Positions 27,901-32,810 of a DNA stretch of 64,000 nucleotides are shown here, piece after piece (positions within the stretch are counted from its first letter, which is position 1; the number at the start of each line of letters is the position of its first letter). Below the pieces are notes generated by a model, which was not told the origin of the DNA, did no database searches, and saw nothing but the letters and a program-made list of their open reading frames with translations. Origin of the DNA: Lepeophtheirus salmonis (lineage: Eukaryota > Arthropoda > Copepoda > Siphonostomatoida > Caligidae); contig NC_052140.2 of the NCBI RefSeq assembly GCF_016086655.4, positions 8,246,001-8,310,000 of the forward strand, in the 5' to 3' direction. The translations under genes and the position numbers were made by a program.

Positions 27901-29893
27901 ATATAAACCGCTCATTCTTTCGCCTCGGAAATCTGTGGCAACACTTGTCATAGTTTTATTGTTGGCTTTTGTAACATTTTCCAAATTAATGAGATAAGGA
28001 AGACCCAAAATATAACCATCAAAAGGACCAACCAACAAACACTGCAGTTATGAACCACTGTCGAGTGTCTGTAGTTTCGTCCAATGTAAGAAAAATATCC
28101 ATCCCTTCAAGATTTTTTTAAAAATCTTGGTCAACACTACTTGACTTTGAGACTCAATTGACTTGGTGATGGAAAAGCGAGAGGGAATGACTTTTCCATG
28201 AGTGTAAACTTCCAGGAACTTAACAAAATTTGGCTAATAACCAATATGGAGTGGAATATTGCAGGAGATAAACATTTTGGTTATATCTAGAGTAAAATTG
28301 GAATTAATTATATGACTTGTATACAGTTCCAAATTCCTTTTGTGAATATGGTTTTTACTATGTTGTTCTACTTTGAACATCTTCAAAACTATATATATAT
28401 AGAATCCTCTTCGTAACTCCGTATATTTTTACGACCATTATCAGCGATTCAGGATTTTAAATTTTTTCCACAAGAAATTTTAAGGATCTAATACAACTTT
28501 ATTTATCAAAAACAAGAAAAACAATGAATTATTGTACTTGCAAAACCAAATCTAAAGTCAATAATTTATCTCAAACTTCACCAAGAAGCAACTTTACACC
28601 TTTCTAAAACTTATTAAAATAATAGATACGTAGTTCGTATTTGAAGGCTACTTTTTTATTTATGATGAGTGATTATGAATTTTGATGTTTTTTTTCTCTT
28701 CAAGAATGAAGAAAAAAGGAAGACAGCTTCTAGTATTATAAGGATTACTAACAGCAAAAAGGGTCTCCCGCTTTTGAGGACATATACTATCCATGTCTGC
28801 TCATGGTCTACTTTCAATGAACTATCACATAATAAAGGTAGAAAGAAGATCCACTGCAGATTTACTCGTATAAATAGAGTAACCGCATTTTATATTTTAT
28901 CAAATATTTAATATAATGATGACTTAAACATTAAATTGCACAGCTTTATATTAATGAAATTCATAGAAAAGATACGTTATCAAAAACCATACATTTTTTA
29001 CTATATTATTATTTTACCGGAATAAAAATAAATCTCAGGCTTAAGTGTATTTTTTTATCCATGGAAATTATCAGTAATTTCTTATCAAGTAAAAAAAAGC
29101 TAGAAAAAAAAAAAATGAAGTTTTCTCCTTTTTCTCTTTAAAATTCCTGGATCTTTTTATGCTGCCTCTACAGATATATCCCATATATAAATATTTTTTT
29201 GGGGGGCTAGTTAACCCCCCTTACCACCAATGAAAAATATTAGCATGGTTCTGATGACTGTGTCACAACAGGGCTAAAAAGTCCTGGGCTTAACCAAAAT
29301 AACACGTTTTTTTTTTCGTTCAAAATTAGCTTTTTTAAAATTATTATTAAATTCTCTATTTTATTCGCTTTATGGAGCAGAGACGTACCCATAACACTTT
29401 TCAAGCCATTGCTTAGCTACAACAATAATTTTTCCCATCAAAAAGTAGTGTAAAATTAAAACACAATTTTTTTTAATCTATTGTTTTAGAAATAATATAA
29501 ACTCCGTTACACTCAGTGCAATAACTCACAAATTTAATTACAGATTCTTATGACATTTTGACAGCTATATTTTGAAGGTTGTACGCACTCAAAATGAGGT
29601 AAATTAAAAAAAGCGTCATGGATGTATGAAGCCCGGGACTTTTTAATGTTACATCACCTCTAAAAATATTTTTTTTTTCGACTAGAGCTTACTAATGAAA
29701 AATCCTAGTAACTGTTCTAAGAACAATGACCACTTACCTTGTTTGGAAGCGTGGAAGGAATCTTGAGGAGGGATTTTTTCAATTTGAGCTGAGAGAATGG
29801 AGTTTGGAAGTATTTTACGATTTTGATTAACTCGTTCAACGGCATAACGAAAGGCTACTTCTTGTTTACTATCCGTGATATCAAAAAGTCCAC
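731..29893 (-). CDS. Kainate-type ionotropic glutamate receptor, 13 exons, incomplete at both ends
   Basis: This is a ligand-gated cation channel subunit of the plasma membrane, acting at synapses. Exons on the minus strand: 29893-29738, 21489-21305, 21244-21087, 17877-17736, 14916-14749, 14682-14530, 13761-13543, 13138-13033, 5981-5881, 5807-5723, 3125-2849, 2791-2593, 962-731. All have AG/GT borders and all phases agree, giving 2181 nt (727 full codons) without a stop. In this numbering, residues 1 to about 385 form the amino-terminal domain, about 388-500 S1, about 517-538 TM1, 565-584 the pore loop, 590-616 TM3 with SYTANLAAF at 605-613, and 617-728 S2. Glutamate contacts seen are R478 (in TITYERE), S644/T645 (GSTGAFF) and E695 (MEST). 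Pore MQQGSD has genomic Gln (CAA) at Q576, the Q/R editing position. ADLTIT replaces the vertebrate AxLxIT with Pro, as in arthropod receptors. The signal-peptide exon and the TM4 end are not seen. Orthology to a particular Drosophila receptor is not resolved. Confidence 0.96.
1485..1923 (-). repeat. Rep-A copy with AT minisatellite core
   Basis: Bases 1490-1870 are reiterated blocks of the type 'tgaatagctat..tttttagattttttcaaaaaatttaatttttt', about 50 bp each. They end in caagcccctc, aatgtaatcctgtgg and acacccctga, which is the complement of the left end seen at 34312 and 15172. The opposite end is degraded. It lies in the receptor intron. Confidence 0.55.
2000..2592. other. Intron sequence, including a Rep-C copy
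   Basis: Apart from the Rep-C repeat, this AT-rich intron interval shows no open frame or RNA that I can recognise. It ends at the exon donor at 2592. Confidence 0.3.
2345..2458 (+). repeat. Rep-C dispersed repeat copy
   Basis: It starts ttcattcttgagg, continues with acatatgaattgatat and gtgtgagtgtactcatga, then aaaaacagggagtgac and gaggatttattgg. The same order occurs at 59166-59272, and inverted at 24746-24815; only the start is seen at 43082. Confidence 0.55.
2593..2791 (-). CDS. iGluR exon l: TM3 gate and start of S2
   Basis: It encodes residues 585-650. GMWWFFTLIMISSYTANLAA is TM3 with the SYTANLAAF gate motif, then TVERMESPIESAEDL, and GSTGAFFR in S2 where S644/T645 contact the ligand. 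Acceptor tttttttag, donor gtaagaat. The intron on its 5' side is only 57 bp. Confidence 0.98.
2849..3125 (-). CDS. iGluR exon k: S1 end, TM1 and pore loop
   Basis: It encodes residues 492 (split) to 584 (split). It begins GVSILYKKP, the invariant end of S1, then TM1 (LDVWIYMATAYLGVSVLLFI) and ARFSPYEW. The pore helix and filter are NSMWFTIGSLMQQGSDLAPK. Codon CAA gives Gln at the Q/R site, predicting a calcium-permeable, polyamine-sensitive pore unless edited. Acceptor ccctag, donor gtaaaact. Confidence 0.98.
3126..3808. other. Intron, nothing recognised
   Basis: AT-rich intron between the TM1 exon and a mariner deletion derivative. An 88-codon minus-strand frame at 3162-3428 has no recognisable family and I regard it as chance. 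Confidence 0.3.
3809..4389 (-). mobile_element. Internally deleted mariner-like element with terminal inverted repeats
   Basis: The ends are GGTGGTCCATCAAAATCTGA at 3810 and the complement GGTGGTCCATTTAAATTTGA ending at 4389, an imperfect inverted repeat continuing to GAACACTT. Inside, read on the minus strand, is a transposase N-terminal piece (4302-4111, ...RTTAYLVRKSETLERRKG). In another frame at 4107-3957 follows a C-terminal piece with HPNTKALKATVSQHWDAMTE and LEAIIAAKGG. The catalytic core is missing, so movement would need a transposase supplied from elsewhere. It sits in the receptor intron. Confidence 0.8.
4390..4889. other. Intron, nothing recognised
   Basis: An AT-rich stretch between two mariner remnants. 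I see no gene or repeat boundary here beyond short homopolymer runs. Confidence 0.3.
4890..5680 (-). pseudogene. Mariner transposase remnant, catalytic Asp lost
   Basis: On the minus strand, 5500-5310 encodes WYKFFKNDRKDANDDPRSGR and a following helix (EALMKNTIREVAEGINISVG), the DNA-binding half of a mariner transposase. Bases 5263-5066 encode VSAKFVLNLLNFDQKHRR and ITGGQSWVNDSDIETKSQ. In active members of this group the latter reads ITGDESW, so the first catalytic Asp is Gly here and Glu is Gln. Frames are shifted and the C-terminal half is absent. Possible degenerate ends are gtgtgttaaaaaagtac near 4895 and its partner near 5660. The run of C then A at 5676-5700 adjoins it. It lies 40-800 bp from receptor exon j. 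Confidence 0.75.
5723..5807 (-). CDS. iGluR exon j: S1 glutamate-binding motif
   Basis: It encodes residues 464-491 plus one base: KADLAIADLTITYEREQAV then DFTMPYMNL. R478 is the invariant arginine that holds the ligand alpha-carboxylate. D471 stands where vertebrate AMPA and kainate receptors have proline, as usual for arthropod subunits. Acceptor atttttag, donor gtacttac. A mariner remnant sits just downstream in the intron. Confidence 0.97.
5881..5981 (-). CDS. iGluR exon i: S1
   Basis: It encodes K430 (split) and residues 431-463: FNYTFKWVDDQKYGKRN and WNGMMGELLAQ. This is the canonical S1 stretch 'Y.....D..YG......WNGM.GEL'. Acceptor cattacag, donor gtagtgaat. It follows a 7.05-kb intron and precedes a 73-bp one. 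Confidence 0.96.
5982..6859. other. Start of the 7.05-kb intron, nothing recognised
   Basis: AT-rich, with no gene. The 96-codon frame at 6445-6735 (+) has no recognisable motif and no supporting context. Confidence 0.3.
6860..7113 (-). repeat. Rep-A copy with AT minisatellite core
   Basis: Four or so units of 'tgtgaatagctatgagttttta..tttttctcaaaaaaattaaatttt' are followed by actccccctaaaaaaatgta, ataatcctgtagac and gcacctga. This is the same end as the copy ending at 1923. The other end is eroded. Confidence 0.55.
7425..7795 (+). repeat. Rep-B dispersed repeat, longest copy
   Basis: It runs from aggcatgttaaaaaaaa through ggtaaccctgacaatt, gatcagttacaatcagctgt, ctgagtccaacaaggacta, tcaatcaggctttgaatata and gttcactactcag to aaggaaaagaaaattcc. 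Recognisable copies in the same order occur at 37370-37690 and 39165-39385 (inverted), 42685-42960 and 43505-43735, with shorter ones at 25075, 38180 and 56705. It has no open frame. Confidence 0.75.
7796..8404. other. Intron, nothing recognised
   Basis: AT-rich sequence with a short A run near 8255. No gene, terminal repeat or RNA was seen. Confidence 0.3.
8405..8830 (-). pseudogene. LINE ORF2 C-terminal remnant, 3' part (split by maT insertion)
   Basis: The minus strand reads, with breaks, WQNDPSCPQMKRLFKSLNHG, then FVSFVSGHIPIKMHL, KMGLVDE, LRECDALARSRKSQ and DDVFQDDG. This is the conserved tail of Jockey/R1-type non-LTR retrotransposons after the RNase H domain ('GH....HL..MGL....C..C......HLL.EC.AL.R.R'). 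The zinc-knuckle cysteines are mostly lost. Upstream sequence of the same element continues across the insertion at 10110-10310. Confidence 0.7.
8832..10107 (+). mobile_element. maT-like (DD37D) mariner element, nearly full length
   Basis: The 1276-bp element is flanked by TA on both sides (8830-8831, 10108-10109). The terminal inverted repeats begin CAGGGTGTCCACGATAAATT and, from the other end, CAGGGTGTCCACAATAAATT. The match extends over about 40 bp with few differences. It is inserted into a LINE remnant whose reading continues on both sides. Good preservation of the ends and reading frame suggests a fairly recent arrival. Confidence 0.95.
8983..9993 (+). pseudogene. maT-like mariner transposase, two premature stops
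   Basis: A single frame of 336 codons runs from ATG (MEQARRDAILELARAGHKPS) to TAA at 9991. It is interrupted by TAA at 9295-9297 (after DLGYR) and TAG at 9817-9819, where a second Trp is expected after DYYW. Residues about 1-60 form a helix-turn-helix (AIYKLLNYPKTTVYRVF), and a second follows at SKFAKNHGVSKQLVSKTV. Catalytic motifs are intact: FFSDEKNW, FQQDSAPAH and SPDLNPCDYY. I count 37 residues between the second and third Asp, which is the maT spacing rather than mariner DD34D. The end is MEKMVAAEGGHVE. Only the two nonsense codons break it, so other genomic copies may be active. Confidence 0.95.
10110..10310 (-). pseudogene. LINE ORF2 remnant, 5' part (other side of maT insertion)
   Basis: On the minus strand the fragments WQLLERKR and IKWVRGHDDNTAK precede the maT insertion point. 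'WVPGH..I.GN..AD' is the RNase H signature of Jockey/R1-like LINEs, so this joins naturally to the LINE tail at 8830-8405. Stops and shifts are present. The 102-codon plus-strand frame here is a shadow. Confidence 0.5.
10311..13032. other. Large intron interval, no elements recognised
   Basis: About 2.7 kb of intron with local AT-rich palindromic runs (for example 10440-10530, tatatct/agatata). I found no open frame of interest, no terminal repeats and no RNA gene. It is the cleanest large interval of the window. Confidence 0.35.
13033..13138 (-). CDS. iGluR exon h: S1 ligand-binding segment
   Basis: It encodes residues 395-429: SPPYSMYRDSSKRL then GYAIDLIAEVAEIL, the S1 'PY.M......G...F.GY.IDLI' region. 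The donor gttagtgg directly follows phase 1. Reading past it meets a TAG at once, so the splice is required. Acceptor attgcag. Confidence 0.94.
13543..13761 (-). CDS. iGluR exon g: end of amino-terminal domain and linker to S1
   Basis: It encodes 73 codons (322-394). MNGLTGKIIFDQHGLRTDF is the conserved 'GLTG.I.FD..G.R..F' strand. VGTWNDNTGVNF and KTLVVTTIY lead into the ligand-binding core. Acceptor tttatag, donor gtaagagaa. Two NxT sequons (NFT) suggest extracellular glycosylation. Confidence 0.97.
13815..14150 (+). mobile_element. Short mariner-derived element, ends AAGTCCTGGG
   Basis: Its left end, acaagtcctgggtttc, and right end, ctgggacttttcagc, are inverted. Bases 13980-14090 encode MDQKQFHVLNLQCFL and, shifted, VQAKQWLEKCYGT. 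This is the N-terminal start of a mariner transposase ('..W....Y') as in SETMAR-type elements. A sister copy with the same order lies inverted at 29277-29645. Both keep little beyond the N-terminus and the ends. Confidence 0.65.
14151..14529. other. Intron, nothing recognised
   Basis: An intron segment between the short mariner-derived element and receptor exon f. The small GC-rich patch near 14200-14340 (gagggcgccaaacc, aggcgccaaaaccc) is repeated within it, but I cannot assign it. Confidence 0.3.
14530..14682 (-). CDS. iGluR exon f: amino-terminal domain
   Basis: It encodes 51 codons (271-321). TETALMYDAVHLFAQAL is the conserved 'ALMYDAV' helix, followed by CNGVETWQHGSSLVNYMK, the usual cysteine-containing loop. 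Acceptor gggcag, donor gtatgtata. A 66-bp intron lies between it and the previous exon. Confidence 0.97.
14749..14916 (-). CDS. iGluR exon e: amino-terminal domain
   Basis: It encodes 56 codons (215-270) with DLHMVNLEEFKYGGTNLTAY and RLLDPN. This matches the 'DL..LDLE.Y.Y.G.N.T..R' signature of kainate receptors. Acceptor gttacag, donor gtactatc. Symmetrical phase 0. Confidence 0.96.
15172..15629 (+). repeat. Rep-A copy, complete, with AT minisatellite core
   Basis: The left end gcgtccgcaggcctatattt is followed by about six blocks of 'aaaatccatagctattcacaaaaaattaaattttttggaaaaaaa'. The right end is gaggctatagcccctc, cagtccatcttctgtggac, gcccctga. Both ends agree with the copy at 56353-56613, so boundaries near 15172 and 15629 are credible. 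The 76-codon frame inside is a product of the repeat. Confidence 0.7.
15630..17735. other. Intron, with an AT minisatellite patch
   Basis: AT-rich intron. Bases 16335-16530 hold about four more units of the Rep-A core ('ctataactattcacc..attaaattttttggaaaaaaa') without recognisable Rep-A ends. Nothing else was seen up to the acceptor-side exon at 17736. Confidence 0.4.
17736..17877 (-). CDS. iGluR exon d: amino-terminal domain
   Basis: It encodes residues 167-214, including VHIILDCSFEKIQTILKQAL then MMTPYHNYLITSF. This matches the iGluR pattern of a buried strand, a helix and a 'Y.Y..T' strand. Acceptor ttttcacag, donor gtaagtata. Phase 2 in, phase 0 out. Confidence 0.95.
17878..18327. other. 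Intron, nothing recognised
   Basis: AT-rich intron just upstream of exon d in transcript direction, with no gene or repeat boundary seen. Confidence 0.3.
18328..18719. mobile_element. 392-bp MITE with ATGCATCTCCAAG terminal inverted repeats
   Basis: The left end ATGCATCTCCAAGGATTTTT and the right end, read inverted, ATGCATCTCCAAGAATTCTT match over about 20 bp and further to CCATG. The interior (18428-18646, +) is GC-richer and open for 72 codons (LIIHLRDVQIQISNFTRKDG) but resembles no transposase that I know. The element sits 40 bp from the mariner at 18759. Confidence 0.75.
18759..19998 (-). mobile_element. Full-length degenerate mariner-like element
   Basis: The 1240-bp element is flanked by TA (18757-18758 and 19999-20000). 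Inverted ends are CCGTCCCATTAGAAAGTCTT and TCGGGCGGTCAAAAAGTTTT, both running into GRAACAT. The transposase on the minus strand has many frame breaks. Pieces are GFSNSDIVKILVCRTKVLRV (first helix-turn-helix), SRSTVPNSVKKLVASLSD, VQSAELSGCMFWK, RHSSIESLKQSVEKEWQ and NVCKAFWDSMKRVIEAEGAQ at the C-terminus. Dead, but all segments are present. Confidence 0.88.
20290..20560 (+). pseudogene. Mariner transposase C-terminal fragment
   Basis: Reading + from about 20320 gives DALKTSVNRRWRILEKDYI, KVFRR and LEAATDGGQINN, the tail of a mariner transposase. It is followed by a 3' flank (catcctcatcaattatgagt) that also follows the related fragment at 36140-36345. The 139-codon minus-strand frame across it is antisense shadow. 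Confidence 0.7.
20561..21086. other. Intron, nothing recognised
   Basis: AT-rich intron between the mariner fragment and receptor exon c. Confidence 0.3.
21087..21244 (-). CDS. iGluR exon c: amino-terminal domain
   Basis: It encodes residues 115-166 with AYVDLIESFGWMSYTILYED, the conserved 'F-W...YED' hinge segment of kainate and AMPA receptor amino-terminal domains. Acceptor cacaaag, donor gtaagaaaa. It leaves in phase 2. Confidence 0.96.
21305..21489 (-). CDS. iGluR exon b: amino-terminal domain
   Basis: It encodes residues 53-114. It contains VAALFGPQSGTTSSHVQSIC, the conserved iGluR stretch where the LIVBP-like fold checks for a cleft, then IPHIETRWDYR. Acceptor attatag, donor gtaagaatc. 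It enters in phase 1 and leaves in phase 0. Only 60 bp of intron separate it from the next exon. Confidence 0.96.
21490..23365. other. 8.2-kb intron, first 1.9 kb, nothing recognised
   Basis: Very AT-rich. A short phrase, ataacc/atcttcctacaaa, recurs near 22610 and 22732. The 93-codon frame at 22134-22415 (-) is low-complexity and not taken as a gene. Confidence 0.3.
23366..23591. mobile_element. 226-bp MITE, ends ATACGAGGG
   Basis: The left end ATACGAGGGTGTTCTGAAAA and the right end, read inverted, ATACGAGAGGGGTCTAAAAA form an imperfect terminal inverted repeat typical of mariner-related elements (ATACGAGGG..TCT.AAAA). The interior is non-coding. Confidence 0.6.
23598..23980 (+). pseudogene. 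Mariner 5' end and N-terminal transposase fragment
   Basis: It begins taggttggtacatagaaa, which resembles the 5' end of cecropia-type mariners. After frame breaks, FFLEQGESAIKVAKNVNCI and TWFRRFYSDTFDVKDTP are followed by EDKIMEILEN. This is the usual 'WF.RF..G..D..D.P..GRP' DNA-binding domain. The catalytic half is gone. Confidence 0.75.
23981..25849. other. Intron, with Rep-C and Rep-B pieces
   Basis: Bases 24746-24815 contain an inverted Rep-C copy (catgagcacactcacacgt..cctcaagaat). Bases 25075-25215 contain a partial Rep-B copy (caattcaagtctgagtccaa..ttcaatccggctt). The 71-codon minus frame at 24161-24376 has no identifiable family. Confidence 0.4.
25866..27740 (+). pseudogene. Penelope-like retroelement, RT core deleted
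   Basis: Successive frames read + match the layout of a Penelope-like element. The N-terminal region is 25866-26117 (...LELCLSKKIIPPSFRVNK). A shifted piece follows at 26249-26400, then 26473-26650 (DFRRFERRLEWKEFFHFKED). Next is MIQLIKLQRDRG near 26770. At 26845-27273 comes the region after the RT palm: TAFLDTTISIKKCKLITDLY, then YLLPSSSYPVHVSKNISYNL. Bases 27289-27549 hold the linker with KKCKKDRCNSCPF. Bases 27555-27740 hold a GIY-YIG-like nuclease piece (QYIDQTGRKIQ, VREHIDYIN). Palm motifs including the catalytic Asp pair are missing between about 26800 and 26845. Stops and shifts occur elsewhere. Confidence 0.85.
27800..28295 (-). pseudogene. hAT-like transposase fragment (CGGBP1/BED-hAT type)
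   Basis: The minus strand reads PNFVKFLEVYTHGKVIPSRF, then after a shift EGMDIFLTLDETTDTRQW, FVGPFDGYILGLPYLINLEN, KAVETLQQHF and MMLHVTYLAHG. 'DETTD' and 'HVTCLAHG' are the marks of hAT transposases of the group that resembles CGG-repeat-binding proteins. DETTD contains the first catalytic Asp. The dimerisation domain and the ends were not found. Several frameshifts and one stop are present. Confidence 0.75.
28296..29276. other. Intron, short G/C hairpin, otherwise nothing recognised
   Basis: AT-rich. Bases 29199-29220 form a hairpin, ggggggctag and ttaacccccc. No gene was seen; the 80-codon frame at 28669 has no family. Confidence 0.3.
29277..29645 (-). mobile_element. Short mariner-derived element, sister of 13815-14150
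   Basis: On the minus strand it begins aaaaagtcccgggcttc and ends taagcccaggacttttta, an inverted pair. It shares with 13815-14150 the run from 'aatatagctgtcaaaatgtcat' to 'aagcaatggcttgaaaagtg' (AKQWLEKCY). It ends 92 bp from the receptor exon a donor side. Confidence 0.7.
29738..29893 (-). CDS. iGluR exon a: start of amino-terminal domain
   Basis: It encodes residues 1-52, opening GGLFDITDSKQEV, the usual first strand and helix of an iGluR amino-terminal domain, followed by AFRYAVERVNQNRKILP. The acceptor is ttcatag at 29894. The donor gtaagtg begins at 29737 after phase 1. The first Gly codon needs one G from an upstream exon that should carry the signal peptide; I could not find that exon between here and the right edge. 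The 8.2-kb intron that follows holds the Penelope-like, hAT and mariner debris. Confidence 0.93.
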
Positions 29894-30441
29894 CTATGAA
29901 TTAAATAATTATTAATACAAAAATAACATACTAGATGTGTAATACAATATTTATAGCGCGTAATGGAACTTTATAAAAAATATGGAAAATTATTTGATTG
30001 TCAAGTTTGTAAAAAATTACAGTATATTTTGTTGTCAGCTGTTGATTTTTATTTACATCTTTTCCTTTTCTCATTGCCCTGAATCTCGATTTATAGAATT
30101 CTATTTACTTCTTGCTCAACTGTGAATAATTGCACATAATGATTGAATATTTTATAGTTGCGTAGAATTGGCTAACTGTTAGAAACTGATTTTGGACCTT
30201 TTCCCCCTATTTCTTGCTCGAGAGGAAAGGTTGCGAGACACAATAAAGGTATGAACGAGTTAACTATAGAGATTTTCGTAGTTTTACCAGATTACAATTT
30301 ATATTTATATTAATCTACATTCAAAACGCTTATCACAATATTATCGCTACCCCACTAACAATTCTTCTGGATTTGTATGTCAGTTGTGGATTTTCTACTT
30401 GTAGTCGTAGACAACTAAGCTGCTCTCTTCAAAAAAATTCT
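29894..30441. other. Upstream of first visible receptor exon, nothing recognised
   Basis: This should be intron, since exon a needs an upstream exon. I looked on the minus strand for a short exon ending in a hydrophobic leader and a phase-1 donor and found none convincing. Confidence 0.3.
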
Positions 30442-30702
30442 TCAAATTGTATGGGTGACCATGTTAATTCTTTTAAATATTCTGACAGATCTTGATGTAT
30501 TGATGAAACGGGAGTAGTTCTTGATGACAGTCTCGTTTAGCAGATTCCAGAATTTCAGGATATCAATGCTGATTTTGTGGTCCAGGGGACTACTGGTGTG
30601 CCACTCAACTTCCCCCATCACAAAGAAGTCCATGGGGATGAGGTCCGTTTGAGCTTGTAGGCCAACCACTAGTAACAAAAAAAAATAAATCTTGACATAC
30701 AA
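30442..30702 (-). pseudogene. Mariner transposase C-terminal fragment that mimics a signal peptide
   Basis: The open frame MYVKIYFFLLLVVGLQAQTD looks like a secretory leader, tempting as the receptor's first exon. The continuation QTDLIPMDFFVMGEVEWHTS matches 'SPDLNPLDFFVWGEVE.HT' of mariner transposases, and the tail SRFINTSRSV.. follows where the RFR..IEAV tail would be. I therefore take it as a degenerate transposase end. The leader part is its own flank. Confidence 0.6.
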
Positions 30703-31574
30703 GTAATCGTTTTTTTATGTGTGGTGTGGATTAGAGTCTGTTGCCAGACGAACGACCTCCGTTTGCAACTTGTACACAGGACCTGTTCAGTTTTAACAAT
30801 TTTTTTTAATTTCAACATTATCTCTTCTGGCGCAGATTGCAACAAGGAGAATCTGTCCTTTCCTTTCACAATTGTTGACTAAATACTTCATTGATCGATG
30901 GTTTTTTTAAACAGCAGTTAAACACTTCTGTCCAGCCGCCAAAACAACACACAACGTTCTAACTAGGCATGCGTTCAAAGTTCGTTGTTATACAACGGCG
31001 GCATGCTGTCGATATGCAGCCTTTTCTTTTCGTTTTGAATATGAACCACTGAGCTTTACCTACAGAAATCCGTTGCTACATAGTTATTTCTTAGATGTAG
31101 TAAGTACACACTTATAAGATATTAAACGACCACTCAAAAATTTGTCCTTCAAAGACAGACAAAATTTTCTTTATAATTATAGGTGATATGTGCTACTAAT
31201 ACCACTTATAAATGCAATGATAATCCAAAAGTAAATCCGTGTGTAAGGTGTGGAGGTGTATTTCTTTGTGGAAAATGATTGTCCCTGTAGGACAATGACT
31301 CATATGATATTATTGATCCTGATTATATTGATGGATATATAATATATATGTATCAACTAATATGCCATACCTACCTCTTGTTTGGTTGTAGGTAACAATC
31401 CGTAAAATGTACCCCTCTATAAGAAACCCATTATTCCATGTCACATCTGTATGTAAATATAAACATGTTCCCCTAATTATTTATACATTCATCAATAGTC
31501 AAAAGGTTCTATTCATCTATTTGTGAGCCAGGGAATGCACATACAACTTCACAAATATGAATAATAAATACATA
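30703..31574. other. Non-coding, nothing recognised
   Basis: AT-rich intergenic or far-upstream intron sequence; no gene, repeat boundary or RNA recognised. Confidence 0.3.
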
Positions 31575-32810
31575 TACAGGGTGTTACAGAAAAAAGTGTA
31601 CACACTTTTACTAAATCCATTACAACAACCTATAGCAAAAATTACATTTGATTTGACAATTTTTATACAAATATATTTTAAAGTAAGACAAAACAACAAT
31701 ACTATTTTTTTCAATATCCCTCGTTTTGGATGTACAGATAGCCTCTAATTTCTTTCTAAAGTCCTTGGAGACAGTCTTTATATAAGCTTCAGACATAATG
31801 GCTCATTACACATTGAAAGTGACCTTTAGTGTAATCAATATTTGGATGGTAAAGTCTGCAGACTTTCTTCTGAATTTGCAGTCAAAAGATATAATCCAAA
31901 GGATTGAGATCCAGGCTGTACATGAAGGGTGGGGGGATATTAACTTTCACCGGTGTACTTCATATAATTCAAAAGTCCCTGGACGTGTTGGAGATGAAAA
32001 AATTTAGTTTAAGAGGATCGGAGAGGTCTCACTAAACTGACAAGGGATTTATCATTTTGTCATGTTGAAATTATTCTGCATACTCTTCATTGGATCGTCT
32101 TCATTGACTCCTTTACAAATTTGAGACCCAATTTCGAGTTCTTACCAGAGCCAGAATATCTAACTATGCTTTCATCGGCTATTATCTTCCTTTTGACATT
32201 GTAAACGTTTTTCTAGCTGTGTCTACACCCCTTGTAATATCTGATGTAGTAGTTCTCGCGTGGATAAATGTTTTTACATTTTTGATCTGAAAAGGCAAAG
32301 TTTACGGGCTTTCTTCTGAATTTATTTCAAAAAGGCATAATATAGAGGGTTGCAATCTCGGACACATTAACTTGTTCTGGAGGTGTTCATAAAATTTCAA
32401 AATCTATTGACACCTTGGAGATGACCACATTTGGTTTTAGGAGTAAGGAGATATCTCTCCAACCTGACCAGGGATTTCCCACCTATTTTTTTATCGTCTC
32501 TGATATTGTCATTTTAAAACGTTGGATTCATTTGTATAGGACCACATACTCTTCAGTGGGCGGCCTTGACTGGGCCCTTTACATAATTGGGGCCCAATTT
32601 AGGCTTCTTATCAGAGTCAGAATGGCTATCCAATGTTTTGATTGCCATTCATCCTGCTTTTGAGATTATAAACTGTCTTTCTTTTTTTCCTATTTATCGA
32701 TGAGTGTTTGGTCAAAGATATAGCACCCAGTACTGTGTATATATCAAAGGAAGAACAGCAACTTTCAATGTTTTTTTTTTCAAAATGATAATTAAAATGT
32801 ACAATTAGAA
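31575..32810 (-). pseudogene. Two tandem internally deleted mariner copies
   Basis: The end acagggtgttacagaaaaaa at 31576 is a mariner-type terminus. On the minus strand, unit 1 (about 32270-31575) shows KRKIIADESIVRYSGSGKNS (N-terminal part), then LDLNPLDYIF, KKVCRLYHPNI and IKTVSKDFRKKLEAICTSK (C-terminal tail). Unit 2 (about 32810-32290) repeats the same order in plus-strand DNA: aagtttacgggctttcttct near 32300 against aagtctgcagactttcttct near 31850, and ttggggcccaatttaggctt against ttgagacccaatttcgagtt. Both lack the central catalytic region, so the deletion preceded the duplication. Confidence 0.65.

Noticed and set aside
30649..30702. Candidate signal-peptide exon of the receptor
   Set aside because: The frame continues directly into mariner-like residues, and there is no phase-1 donor right after the leader that would supply the missing G.
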